Assembly (NCBI GenBank): GCA_014529385.2
Contig: CM043971.1
Coordinates: forward strand, 81,947,340 to 82,011,339
From: Adiantum capillus-veneris
Lineage: Eukaryota; Streptophyta; Polypodiopsida; Polypodiales; Pteridaceae
Length of the DNA: 64,000 nucleotides
Reading direction: 5' to 3'
The notes below the pieces were generated by a model that worked only from the letters and a program-made list of their open reading frames with translations, did not search any database and was not told the DNA's origin. Both the position numbers and the translations under genes were made by a program. This document shows positions 8,968 to 20,649 of the stretch, one piece after another; the stretch's first letter is position 1, and the number at the start of each line of letters is the position of its first letter.

Positions 8968-11731
8968 ATCCAAGGGTTCTATGACAGTAGCACATGGACT
9001 AAAGTCTGGAGGACTTTACATGATTTATGTATCAAATGTCTCTAAAAATGTAATCAATGTAACCGAGCAGCCGAACGTTTCTTTGTGGCATAGCCGATTA
9101 GGACATATGTCCAAGAAGGAAATGGAAATCTTGTCTCGTTCTGGTTATTTTCCTGGCTTTTCATTTAATGATTTTGAATTATGTGAACATTGTCTGTATG
9201 GTAAGCAAACACAGCAGCCACATAAGCATAGAAGCAGTAGAAGAGATACACAGTTGGCACTTGTTCATAGTGATTTGTGTGGACCTATGCCTAACCTATC
9301 TCTAGGGGGAGCTTCTTACTTTATGACATTTATAGATGATTACTCGAGGAAAGTATGGGTTTACTTTCTCAAGCACAAGGATGAAGCGTTTAGTGTTTTC
9401 AAAACGTTTGTGACACTTGTGGAGAATCAGAGTGGCAAGAAGCTTAAATGCTTACGCACTGACAATGGTGGAGAGTATGTTTCAAAGGCCTTTCAGGACT
9501 TTTGTGAGTCAAAAGGTATAAAACGTGAACTTACTGCTCCTTACAATCCTCCTCAAAATGGTGTTGCTAAGAGGATGAATAGGACCATACAAGAGAAGGT
9601 CAGAAGTATGTTGTCTAATGCACAGCTGCCAAATGGGTTTTGGGCTGAAGCTGTATCAACAGCTGTTCATCTTGTAAATAGATCTCCTAGCAAGGTTTTG
9701 CAGAAGGATTCAGTTCCAGAGATGGTATGGTCAGGCAAAATGCCCTCATACAAGCATCTCAAACTCTTTGGTTGTGAGGCATATACTCACGTTCCAAAGG
9801 AATTTAGGAACAAACTTGAGCCAAAGAGTAGAAAGTGCATCTTTCTAGGCTTTGGTAATTCTGGTGAGATGGGGTACAGACTTTGGGATCCCGAATCCAG
9901 AAAGGTTGTACGTAGCAATGATGTTCACTTTAATGAATCCAAATATCATTCTAAACCAGAGAGGGTTGAGGAGATTAGAAGAGTTGTCTTCCAAGAAGAT
10001 GGACTTGCACGTGCAAGACAAAATGTCAGGGCTCAAGAGGAGCAAGGACAGGATAGAGTGGAACCACAGGTTGTGGCTGAGCCTGAGCCACCTATTGTGC
10101 GTAGATCTGGACGTGTCATGCGACCTCCTGATAGGTTTGTTCCATCTATGAACTATGTCATGTTGACTGATTGCAATGAGCCTTCATGTTACAATGAAGC
10201 AGTGCAAATGAAGGACTTCGGGAATTGGCAATTGTCCATGCAGTCAGAGATGACAACTCTGCATAAAAACAAGACATGGAAGCTAGTTAAATTACCACAG
10301 GGAAAAAAGGCTCTACCTTGTAAATGGGTTTACAGGTATAGGATCACCGCTCATGATAGTCAGCCAAAGTACAAAGCAAGGCTTGTTGCCAAGGGCTTTA
10401 AGCAAGAACAAGGCATTGACTTTGATGAAGTCTTCTCTCCGGTGGTCAAGATGACTACATTGAGATGCTTTCTTGCATTGGTTGCCATATTATATTTGGT
10501 GTTGCACCAAATGGATGTCAAGACAACGTTCTTGCATGGTGATTTAGATGTGGAAATTTACATGCAGCAGCCAGAAGGGTTTGTTGAGAAAGGCAAGGAA
10601 GATTGGGTATGCCAGTTGTTAAAGAGTCTTTATGGCTTAAAACAATCACCGAGGGCATGGTACCATAAATTCCACAAGTTTATGCTTTCTCAAGGCTACA
10701 AACGTAGTGAGTTCGATCATTGTCTATATACAAAGAAGGCTAAGGATGGTAGTTGGCTGATCCTTATTTTGTATGTGGATGACATGTTGATTGCTGGCAA
10801 GCACTTGGAAGAAATTTCAGCTTTGAAGTCAAAGATGGCAAAATCGTTTGACATGAAAGACATGGGTGAGGCAAGTCATATACTTGGTATGCGCATTGAG
10901 AGAGACAGATCAAAGAAGTTGATTTGGTTATCTCAAACAGAGTATATTGACAAGGTTTTGCAACGTTTCAATATGGAGAAGGGAAAGGCACTGAGTGTTC
11001 CATTGCCACCATATGTGAAACTTAGCAAACAAGATTGTCCTGTGTCTGAGGAAGAACAGGCTGAAATGGATAAGATTCCATATGCGTCTGCAGTGGGTAG
11101 TTTGATGTATCCAATGATTGCTACTCACCCAGACATTGCATTTGCAGTGGGAGTAGTAAGTCGATACATGTCAAACCCAGGCAAGAAACATTGGGAGGCA
11201 GTGAAAGGAATATTGAGATACCTGAAAGCTACAAAGAGTATGCGTATATGCTATGGGAGTCAGGAGCTAAGTGTAAAGGGTTTTACAGACTCAGATTATG
11301 CAGGTGACTTAGACAACCGAAGGTCTACGTCAGGGTATGTCTTTACATTGGCTGGTGGAGCAGTATCATGGCGTTCTAGATTACAAGATTGTGTTACTCA
11401 GTCTACTACAGAGGCTGAATATGTTGCAGCATCAGAGGCATGCAAAGAATCAATTTGGCTTAATCGACTAGTAACAGATTTGGGAATCAAAGAAGAGATG
11501 CCTGTGTTATATTGTGATAGTCAAAGTGCTATACAATTGGCTCGCAATCCAGTTTATCACTCAAAGACAAAGCATGTGGATGTGAAGTATCATTTCATCA
11601 GGGAAATGCTCGAGGATAAGCAACTTCAGCTTGTCAAAGTTCACACCACAGAAAATCCTGCTGATCTACTTACAAAAGGACTTCCCTCAGAGAGCTTTGC
11701 GCATTTTCGTAAGCAGTTAGGTGTAGGGTAG
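8968..11731 (+). pseudogene. Ty1/copia polyprotein: integrase, reverse transcriptase, RNase H
   Basis: The frame is uninterrupted from the insertion junction to a stop at 11731. In order it shows a GAG-pre-integrase region with LWHSRLGHMS and CEHCLYGKQ (His/Cys zinc site), integrase catalytic motifs HSDLCGP and RTDNGGEY, then NGVAKRMNRT. In copia integrases the last motif is normally NGVAERKNRT, so the catalytic Glu is Lys here (AAG at 9569-9571). RT follows with KARLVAKGF, MDVKTTFLHGDL and YVDD (10772-10783), then RNase H with TDSDYAGD, TEAEYVAASEA and DSQSAIQLA. The order IN-RT-RH defines copia, and the sequence resembles the Tork/TAR type. The 5' part is split off by the 8.9-kb insertion, so it cannot be expressed as one protein. 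Confidence 0.92.
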
Positions 11732-11809
11732 TACATCACTTCTCTACATCTCTTGTATATTAGCTTGTAAAGTAGCTTCTCTCACACTTAAAGTACCACA
11801 TTGGACTTT

Positions 11810-12060
11810 AAGTGGGAGGTTGTTGGGGTATAAAGCCCAATGTGGTCGCCCAGGTAAGTGGGCGGGCCGCCGGGTATGTACACATTTTCTTTTGTAAAAA
11901 CCTAATAAGAACTCACTATGCTCTACACATTACAGTAGAGCGAGTTCACCATATCGTCGTGCTCTTCTTCTCGCACTCTCTCTCGCGTCGCACTTCTGCT
12001 CGTACTCTTTCACCGTGGGTGGAGATACTTAAGAGCCGATTTTCAAAGGCTAGGAGGAGT
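11810..12060 (+). repeat. Polypurine tract and 3' LTR start of the copia element
   Basis: AAGTGGGAGGT (11810-11820) is followed by TGTTGGGGTATAAAGCCCAATG, the LTR start at 11821. The matching 5' LTR is outside the window, so the far end cannot be fixed. The sequence looks LTR-like to about 12060 and then gives way to gypsy gag leader. The LTR may be truncated there. Confidence 0.6.
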
Positions 12061-12120
12061 GGAAACTAAGGTTTTGAATTGCCAAAGCATACACTAAGTA
12101 CATACATAAATTTTATTAAC

Positions 12121-13876
12121 ATGGCTGACAATAATCAAGAGAGTAGATGAACTTGATAGCTTTGATTTTGCACATGAAGGTGCTAATGATGATGCTCCCA
12201 TGTTTGTGAATTATCTCATCACTAGGTCGCAGCAAGCTATGGGCAACCCTGCTTTGTAAGCCGAAGTTACTCAACAACTTCATGCTTATGGAATTTCCCT
12301 TCCTCTCCGAGAGGAGAGAGAGCTTAGGAGGCCTATTGGGGAGACCCCCAAACGAAGTCTCTCTTCCATACGAGAGGAGGAATCCAAAGAGCAAGAAAGC
12401 AATGAAAATTTAAGTTTTTTTGAAGATGTGGTGCCGCGAAGACAGCGAGCGGTCTAGACGATCGCCTACTCCTCCCAAGAGGAAAAGATCAACACATAGT
12501 CCTTCTCCTCGTCACTCTGAAAGGGAAGAGAGGAAACAAAGGAAGAAAAGGGCTAGGAAGAGGCACCCTCTTCTCCTTCTTCTTCACCTTCCTCCTCTCG
12601 ACGAAAGCTATGGCTATTCTCCTAGAGAATACAAGAGGGGAGGACATCGCAAATCATTGCCTGCATGGCGAAGGTCACAAAAGCTAAAGAAGTTCAAGGA
12701 GGGGGGAAAGAGTATCTCCTTTCTCACCTATGGCACATTTGGTGCTACCGACAAAGTGTTGGCCTTCATCCAGCAATTTGATGTGGCCTTTGGAGACGAG
12801 GGCTTTACGGAGTCCTCCAAGATACGCCATGTAGCTATGCACTTTCAAAAATCAGCTCATCAATGGTGGGCTAGTGTTCATGGCAACGGCAAAGCCACAA
12901 AGACATGGAAAACTCTACAAGTTTCCATCATAAAGCAATTCCTTGCAAGCGATGCAAAGGAAGAAGTGCTTACCGAATGGTGCAGTTTGAAGCTTCTCTC
13001 TCATGAGTCTATCCACAAGTATGTAGACCATTTTCGGGATTTACATCTCAAGGCTACTGTCTTTCAAAAGATAGACTTGCCGAGCAAAGACAGCAATTCT
13101 ATGCGGAATTACCTGAAGAGATGGCCGAATACATCAACTCTCAATGGCCTGGTACTATTAGCAAAGTAATCCATCACACCATGGTTGCTTCACATATCAA
13201 TTTCCATCAAGGGGCTGGACGTAATGTCAAATCCATGGACAACAAAGGCAAAAATGATGCAAAGGGGAAGACCAATGCTCAAAATTCTTCCCAAGGCACT
13301 TTCAACAACAACAACAACAACAACAATCGGTCCAAGGAGAAGGGAGTTTACAAAGGTAAAAACAAACTCTCTCCTGAAGAGCTTGAAGCTTTTCGTAAGG
13401 ATCATAAGTGTTTCAAGTGTGGGGAGCAAGGACACGGCCATCGTTCTTGCCCCAAAAAGAATGCTTGCAATGAGACTCCTAGGGCTTCCACCATTGAAGC
13501 TCCAAAAGAGGACGCTCATTGCAAAGGATCATCACTTTTCTATGCTTGGGGAAAGGTAAGAGATATCTTCATCTTGTTTGACCCTGGCTCTACTCACAAC
13601 TTCATATCAACGAAGTTGGCCACCAAGTTGGGCATTCAAGATTTCGAGATGGGAGATATGGTGATGGTTGATGCAGCTTTCAAGGGACAGCAAGCCTTCG
13701 TTACTCCCTTGATTGGGAAGTTGAGGCTTCATGTCCAAATCTATGTCAACAAAGAAGACTTCTTCATCTCTCCTCTCCAACATGAGGATGCTATCCTAGG
13801 GGCACCATGGCTTGATCGCATGGTTGCCAATATGAAGTTCCCTGAAAGGGGGAAAGAATATGTATATAGATGCTAG
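12121..13876 (+). pseudogene. Ty3/gypsy chromovirus gag-protease, frameshifted
   Basis: A gag-like start (MADNNQES) at 12121 is followed by a frameshift and a stop. A long frame from about 12420 has an Arg/Ser/Lys-rich N-terminus, then gag core motifs (FLTYGTFGATDKVLAFIQQF, HQWWASVHG). A second frameshift near 13120 leads to the zinc knuckle CFKCGEQGHGHRSC (about 13409-13450). The protease follows, with LFDPGSTHNFIS and GAPWL. The DPG active site replaces DSG, as in some plant chromoviruses. It ends at a stop at 13876. The gene is dead in its present form but clearly related to the intact chromovirus at 59656-63975. Confidence 0.88.
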
Positions 13877-13928
13877 TTAGCATGGTCGCACTATTCCACT
13901 TGTAAATTCTCCTGCCTTTGATAAATCA

Positions 13929-15639
13929 ATGAAGAGCTCAGTTTTTGCGCATATGATTTTTGTCAAAGAGTCTCTAAAAGATCCTAATGTTTCATCAAAT
14001 GTAAATGGTAGGACTCAAGAAGAATTAGACTTGTCTAATTTTCTACAAGGATTCCAATATGTGTTTATCGATGATATCCCTATGGACTTACCTTCAAAAC
14101 GAGGGGATGATGACCATCGTATTGAGCTCCTTCCAGGAAGCTCGCCGCCTAACAAGCCTCCTTATCGAGCCTCTCAAGCTTAACAAGAGGAGATCATGAG
14201 GCAATTACAAAAATTGATAGACAAAGGGATGGTGAGGCCTAGTTCCTCTCCCTTTTGTTCTCCAGTCCTTTTAGTGCAAAAGAAAGATGGGACATACCGT
14301 ATGTGTGTGGACTATCGAGCACTAAACCATATCACTATCAAAATCAGATTTCCCATACCTCGGGTAGAAAATCTGTTTGATAAGCTACAAGGCTCTATCT
14401 GCTTCAGTAGGATTGACCTTAAGAGTGGCTATCATCAAACAAGGATAGTGAATGAAGATATCCTAAAGACCGTGTTTCACACAACGTTTGGTCTCTATGA
14501 ATATTTAATCATGCCTTTTGGTTTGACTAATGCACCAGCTACATTCAATCGTCTAATGGAGACAATTTTAGACCTTACCGCAAATTCACTGGAGTGTTCT
14601 TTGATGATATCATTATCTACTCCAAGTCTTTGGAAGAACATAAGCAGCATCTCCAAGAGGTTTTTCAAGCATTGAGGGAGAATAAGCTTTTCTCAACCAA
14701 AAGAAAAGCGACTTTTTCCTTCAAGAGATTCAATACCTAGGTCATATTATCTCTCAAGATGGTATCCATATGGATCCATCAAAGTTAGAGGTAATAAAAG
14801 CATGGCTTAACCCAAAGAATCTACATGAGCTAAGAAGCTTTATTGGTATGTGCACATACTATAGATGTTTCATAGCAAAATTCTCTCAAATAGCAGGACC
14901 ACTACATGACTTAACTGAGAAGAACATTAAGTATGTGTGGACTGCTAAAGAGCAAAATGCTTTTGATAAGCTCAAGGAGAAGCTTACCTCCCAACCAGTC
15001 CTCATGCTTCTGGATCTCTCAAATCCATTTGAGGTCCGATGTGATGCTTGTGGTGATTGCCTTGGAGCAGTTTTTCTTCAAGAAGGGCATGCCATAGCAT
15101 ATGAGAGCCGACAATTCAATATTGATGAACGAGTCTTGGGCATTTACTGGAAAGAGCTTTTAGTTGTTCTACATGCCCTAGACAAATGGAAGCACTACCT
15201 ATTGGGGACTCCATTTATTCTACGAACCGACCACCAAAGTCTCAAGTATTTTATGACACAAACCAAGTTGTCTGACAAACAAATGAGGTGGGCAAATTTT
15301 CTTTCGCAATTTAATTTTCATATTGCTTACATTGCTGGTAAGCACAATCAAGTGGCTGATGCACTTTCACGACGACCAAAAGTTAATGCAGTGTCTATAG
15401 CTACTCACAATGACTTATCTTTTATGATAGACGAGTATGCTACTGACCTTGATTTTAGAGACAGAATGTCAACCCTTGCTCTGGGGAAGAAAGAGGAACC
15501 ATTCACCTTGCAGGATGGTTATCTTCTCCACAGCAATAGGCTATGTGTTACCCATTCCCTTCGTAGAAAGTTATGTATGAATCCCATGCTCCTCCATATG
15601 CCGGGCATAGAGGTATTCAACCTACTCTTCAAGGAGTAG
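13929..15639 (+). pseudogene. Chromovirus reverse transcriptase and RNase H, broken
   Basis: RT begins with ELLPGSSPPNKPPYR, then a stop at about 14181. The next frame holds KKDGTYRMCVDYRALN, FSRIDLKSGYHQ and MPFGLTNAPATFNR. A frameshift near 14570 puts the catalytic FFDDIIIYSK in another frame. The connection domain (DPSKLEVIKAW, ELRSFIGMCTYYRCFI) and RNase H (CDACGDCLGAVFLQ, YWKELLVVLHAL, RTDHQSLKYF, VADALSRRP) lie in the frame from 14770. At least two frameshifts and one stop disable it. The metal-binding motif is FFDD, where YLDD or FLDD is commoner. Confidence 0.88.
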
Positions 15640-16871
15640 AAACGTATTTCTATTGGCCTACCATGAAAGTGGACATACAAGAGTATGTTTCAAAATGAGT
15701 AGTATGCCAAAAGACCAAATATGATAGAGGGAAGCAACCTGGATTACTCCAGCCATTGCCTATCCCAAATTCACCATGGGAGAGTATATCCATAAATTTC
15801 ATCTTTGGATTACCCAAGTCTATCCATGGGAATACGGGAATATGGACAATAGTCGACAGGTTTAGCAAACAAGTACACTTTATTCTTGTCAAAAAGACTA
15901 TTAAGGCACACCAAATGGCAACTCTCTTCATATCTCAGATTTCAAACACCATGGATTACCAACATCCATCGTGTCAGATAGAGATCCTAGAATGACTTGT
16001 AACTTTTGGAAAGGTCTCTTGAAAATCTAGGAACAAGATTGAATTTCTCTTCGGCCTATCACCCACAAACGGATGGCCGAAGTGAGATAGTCAATCTTAC
16101 GATACTCGATCTACTCAAGACTTCTGTTACCGAAGTAGATCAACGCTCACAATTGAAAAAGTATTACCTGTTGTAGAGTATGCCTACAATAATAGTGTAC
16201 ATACTTCTATGGGAAAAGCACCTTTTGAGATTATTGAGGGAAGACCTAAAAGTCCCTTGCTACTGAAAGTACATGGGAAGATCTCCACCACCGATGAGTA
16301 TAGCCGTGACCTACAAGAATCTTTTCAAAAGATTAAGGAGGCTATATCCATCTCTCAACAAAGGCAAAAAGCTGCTGCTGACAAGCACAGAAGGGCCTTA
16401 ACGTTCAAAGAAAATAATTGGGTCTTACTCAAGTTTCCTAAGGCTCGATTAAGGCAAACGACGGGCAAAAATCCTACGGGCCATCAAAAGTATTATGCTA
16501 AACTAGCAAAAATATACTATAGTCCTTTCCAAATCTTAAAGGCCATTATTGAGACGGCCTATCAACTCAAGTTGCCCAACCATTGGCTCATACACAATGC
16601 TTTTCATGTGAGCCTACTCAAGCCCTACAAAGGAGAGCCACCAAGTGAACCAATTATTGAAGACTCTCCCGAAGTTGAAGACCAAGAAGAGGTGCTACAA
16701 CGCGAAGCTATCCTTTGGCATGAAGACAAGGTACTACGCCATGGTAAGATTATCCGACGATATCTTATTAAATTCAAAAATTATTCTTTTGAAGATGCTA
16801 GATGGATGCAAGGAATACAACTTAAGGATAGTGTGAACCTTGTCAATGCTTACAATGCTACATTAGAATAA
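15640..16871 (+). pseudogene. Chromovirus integrase with C-terminal chromodomain, broken
   Basis: The zinc-binding region is split by a frameshift near 15600. The core shows GLLQPLPIPNSPWESISINFIFGLP, in which the first catalytic Asp (normally DFI) reads Asn, then VDRFSK, SDRDPRM and HPQTDGRSE. More frameshifts occur around 15960-16200. The final frame (16209-16871) has GKAPFEIIEG, the GPY/F-like end and HNAFHVSLLKPY. It ends in a chromodomain at about 16690-16850 (ILWHEDKVLRHGKIIRRYLI, then DARW). A terminal chromodomain defines chromoviruses and is thought to guide insertion into heterochromatin. Confidence 0.88.
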
Positions 16872-17215
16872 GCAAATGTACAAATTTCTTTAAAATGATC
16901 CATGTTTTTGTCTTATAAGACTAATTCTCTTTTTATTCTACACAAATTTAAATAGTATGCATGCTTAGAATCATGTTTGTGAGGACGACGTCTCTCAAAC
17001 ACCAAGTAGAATTTGTCACTCTACTTTGGGCGAATGAAATGGACTAAAGAACAGACATGCTTGCAGCAGCTATGTCTCCCAAGCACCGAATAGATTAGTC
17101 ATCCATCTTGGAAAGATGTCGTAGGGTAAAAAGGGATCCTCTACCCGCTAAGTAAAATTGACTAATGACTATGACTTTATCTATTCTACCTCATAGTCGA
17201 GGATGACTATGATTT

Positions 17216-17882
17216 AAAGAGAGAGGTAATGTCATAAAATCTAATATCTAACCAACCCAAATGATTTTCTCATATTAAAATGATCACTTAATGTGGGAGA
17301 ATAAATGGGAACAAGGGTTAAGATATAGATATGCTTATAGATCTATTTCAACACGGCGCCAATGGTAAAGGGGCCCAAATGAGAGATGGTCTATCAAAGA
17401 GAAAGGTTAACCAATGGAGCAAAAGACCTTAGGGTTGGCTTCATTAAAGCCTCCAAAGGTAAGTGTTGAAAGCCTTAGGACATAGTGTTTAAATTTTAAA
17501 CTTTAGTCAAGTAAAGTCCAAGCAAGCAAGGAGGCAGCTTGCTTAAGCAGGGGCCTGCCTGCTTACCAAGTCCAAATAACTTGCTACAAAGAAGGGGGCG
17601 ATCCCTACAAAGGAGGGATGTGCGTAGTAAGTATGCACCTCACCAAGGACCCATAATCTCATGAAAGGAAAGGGGCCACAAGTCAAGTGTAGAGGCACAT
17701 TGCTCAAGCAGGCAAGGGCTGTGCTTAAGCAAGGGGGGTGCTAGCTTAGCCTCACAAAAGGGAAAGAAGAACACTTGTCAAGAGGCTACACACCTTGCCC
17801 CAAAGGGAGCCAAGCTCTCATTGGCTAGAGGGCTACATGGCCCAATGAGCTTCAAGGAAAGCTTAGGGAAGGGGGTTGACCT

Positions 17883-17925
<43 letters not shown>

Positions 17926-18300
17926 TCACAAACTCTTGTGAAGCAAGAACTCCATCTCCTTCTCCAAGCTTGAGAAGTTGAGTGCACTCTCTTTTACAAG
18001 TATTGTTCATGCCATGTTAATGAAGTAATGTGTTAGTGTTACTCTCTCCATCCAAGCACTTTCTTTCTCACTCTACATCTACACACAAAGGAATGCTCAA
18101 GGAAATGCCCAATATGTTATTCACTTTTCGCTCCACCTCAAGTTAAAAGGCTAATTCCGCTACACTAGTGCACAACGTACATCTCTCCCCGCTACAAGTA
18201 TATCTCTCCCCGAAGTATCCTTATTGCATACGGGCAAGAATAGGGCTTGGGAGAGAAACTTCTCTTCCCTTCACTTCTCTCATATCTACATTTTGCACAT
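17216..18300 (+). repeat. Polypurine tract and probable 3' LTR of the chromovirus
   Basis: AAAGAGAGAGG (17216-17226) precedes TGTCATAAAATC at 17230, a plausible LTR start about 350 bases after the polyprotein stop. Without a second LTR copy in the window the end is a guess; LTR-like sequence seems to run to roughly 18.3 kb. A CT microsatellite lies inside it at 17885-17920. Confidence 0.5.
17885..17920. repeat. (CT)n microsatellite
   Basis: This is an uninterrupted CT dinucleotide run of about 36 bases. Confidence 0.95.
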
Positions 18301-19320
18301 ACTAGAGTTATCCTAGATGAATAATCACATGATGTGAATTTCTATTAACTCCACTCTCTGTGATCTATTACAATTAACATATGGATTAGCCATAAAATAC
18401 ATTTTCAACAACGTACAGCCTGTTTGTCCCAAAAAGGCTCAATGAAATACTTCTTTCACCAAATCCTATTATACTACCCCTTATATACTATAACTTTTCT
18501 TTTGACATAAGTGTAGTTATCTTGCTATGAACCAAGACAATTTGTACACACAATTAATCCCAATCACTAGACAAAACATATATGTTATGGTAAGCACAAA
18601 ATTACAATTCCAAAGAACAATTTGTAGCTTGTTTGGTCGGCAAAGATTGAACGCCATTAATTCATCTATTCACCCTTTCATATTACCCATGATACGGTAC
18701 AACCATAGCTTTGATGTTTTCATCTTTGTGTTGTTTTGATGTGCTCTTATGTGTGTGAGTGCAAGAGAGAAAGAGTGGAGATTATTTGATTGCACTTCCT
18801 TCCAAACCCAAGACTTTATGGCATCTATGGTATAACTCCTTCATATAGTTTTTGGAGAGCTCTCGCAAACTCTCACGGCCAAAAGCCCGGTGCTTTCCTG
18901 GCAAGACTGTAAACTTCTCGACACCGTGTTGTCATTTGGTCGCGTATGAGTCTATATGATCTACAATTTGCAAGTTTCCATTAAGAAGTTTGCATGTGCG
19001 CACCAATTGCCTTCTACTCACATTACTCCAAATTCTATCTTTTCCTCATCACTCTACACAAAACCTATAGGGATTGGATTGTTGGACGATACCCACAAAC
19101 AACAACTTTTTCCAAACTCATGCCGAGGCATATTATATATTCTACTAGTCTACGATGGCAGTGTGCATTCTTGATCTCCAAGCCTGATGATTCTATTAGT
19201 CTCTAACGGCCCCTTGGTGCCTGTAGTATGCATTCTTGATCTCCAAGCCTGGTGATCCTTCGTCCCTTGAATATTATGTGTAGGTGGGGCCACTCGGTTT
19301 GCCGGACATGGGTGTCCTCA
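18301..19320. other. Unassigned sequence
   Basis: I see no gene, terminal repeat or domain here. Open frames are at most about 72 codons and lack recognisable motifs. Confidence 0.5.
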
Positions 19321-19328
19321 TTCCTCCC

Positions 19329-19330
<2 letters not shown>

Positions 19331-19366
<36 letters not shown>
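19331..19366. repeat. (GA)n microsatellite
   Basis: This is a perfect GA dinucleotide run of about 36 bases. Confidence 0.95.
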
Positions 19367-19373
<7 letters not shown>

Positions 19374-19619
19374 GGATGTCAAGACCTACATCGATGCCTT
19401 CTAAGATTAATACTGCATCAGTAGTAACCCCGTCATCTAGTGCTAGACCTACCCCTACAGCCTCTTCACATGCGACAACACCAACTATTAAGGCCAATAC
19501 TCCCATGAAAATGGCATCATCGCCCCCAAAGTAGCGCCTGCTCCCAAGTAGCATGGCTCTCCTTGTTCATCCCCTTCATCATCCAATTCAACTAAAAAAG
19601 GAAGGGAAGGCACAAAGAT

Positions 19620-19725
19620 TCTCCTCTCGAGTTGTGGGAAGCCGATACGCCGACTCTCGAGTTGTGATGAGAAGCCAATACACAAACTCTCGAACTGCAG
19701 GAAGAAAGCTCTCGACTTGTGGGAT
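19620..19725. repeat. Short tandem repeat built on CTCTCGAGTTGTG
   Basis: Three to four diverged copies of a CTCTCGA(G/A)(T/C)TG(T/C)-type core recur every 30-45 bases. No function is evident. Confidence 0.55.
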
Positions 19726-20021
19726 AGAGCACTCATGGCCGGCATGGTTGCTGACGTGGCCCAAGCACTCTTAGGTCGGAAGTGGCTGAAAAGAGCTGGT
19801 GGAGGGGTTCTCAAAAGCGAGGGGAGGGGAAATTCTGTTAGATGGCATGCTTCTCCTTTCTCTTTTATATAGTATATGAGCTTGCACGACTCGTTACCAT
19901 CGGTTTTGAATGGCCAATACGACACAACTTCTCAAGCTCACACATGAGCACACATAGAAATATTCACACTATATCTCTCTCATTTCACAATTCTCACTTT
20001 CAAGTGTCCTATGTATCTATG

Positions 20022-20084
20022 TATGTATATATATATATATATATGCATGTATACATATATGTATATGTAGATTGAAGGGTATGG

Positions 20085-20127
<43 letters not shown>
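20022..20127. repeat. (AT)n microsatellites
   Basis: Two AT-alternating runs occur at about 20027-20044 and 20089-20127, separated by an imperfect TATATG stretch. Confidence 0.9.
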
Positions 20128-20128
<1 letters not shown>

Positions 20129-20315
20129 CAAAATGTGTGGCCTTTAAGACACATGTTTTGTGAGGGCCCTAACAACATATGTATTTATTCGCTCATCAAC
20201 CATTGCTTGTGACCACTTCAATGCTTTGACAAAATCACATGTAGCTTGTGTCCATTCATCAATTCTAGCTTCGGTCCTTGCAGGTGAAACTTACACACTT
20301 CATTGCCATCGATGG

Positions 20316-20319
<4 letters not shown>

Positions 20320-20380
<61 letters not shown>
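20320..20380. repeat. (CT)n microsatellite
   Basis: This is a CT run of about 60 bases with one interruption near 20347. The frames that cross it are artefacts. Confidence 0.95.
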
Positions 20381-20383
<3 letters not shown>

Positions 20384-20649
20384 CAAAATGAGCATCCATG
20401 AAGCTTTGAATCTCCCTCCCCCCTTAGCTATGAGCCCACAATTGTCAAGAACATGAGAGAAGGAAACAGGGTGAAATCTCTTCTGAGCCAGGCGGTTGAA
20501 GTAACCCATGGCAAGGAAGATAAACATGTACACCAGCAATCCCTTCAACATCAGCCTCCCTTCTCCTTCCAACTTATTCAATATTTCTACCTTGTAAGAA
20601 AGTGAAAAGATTCTTGATCCTAGGGTAGAAAAGGTAGAGATTTTAGCAA

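Noticed and set aside
20281-20456. 98-codon frame with Leu/Ser runs, possible signal peptide
   Set aside because: The run is a CT microsatellite translated as alternating Leu and Ser.
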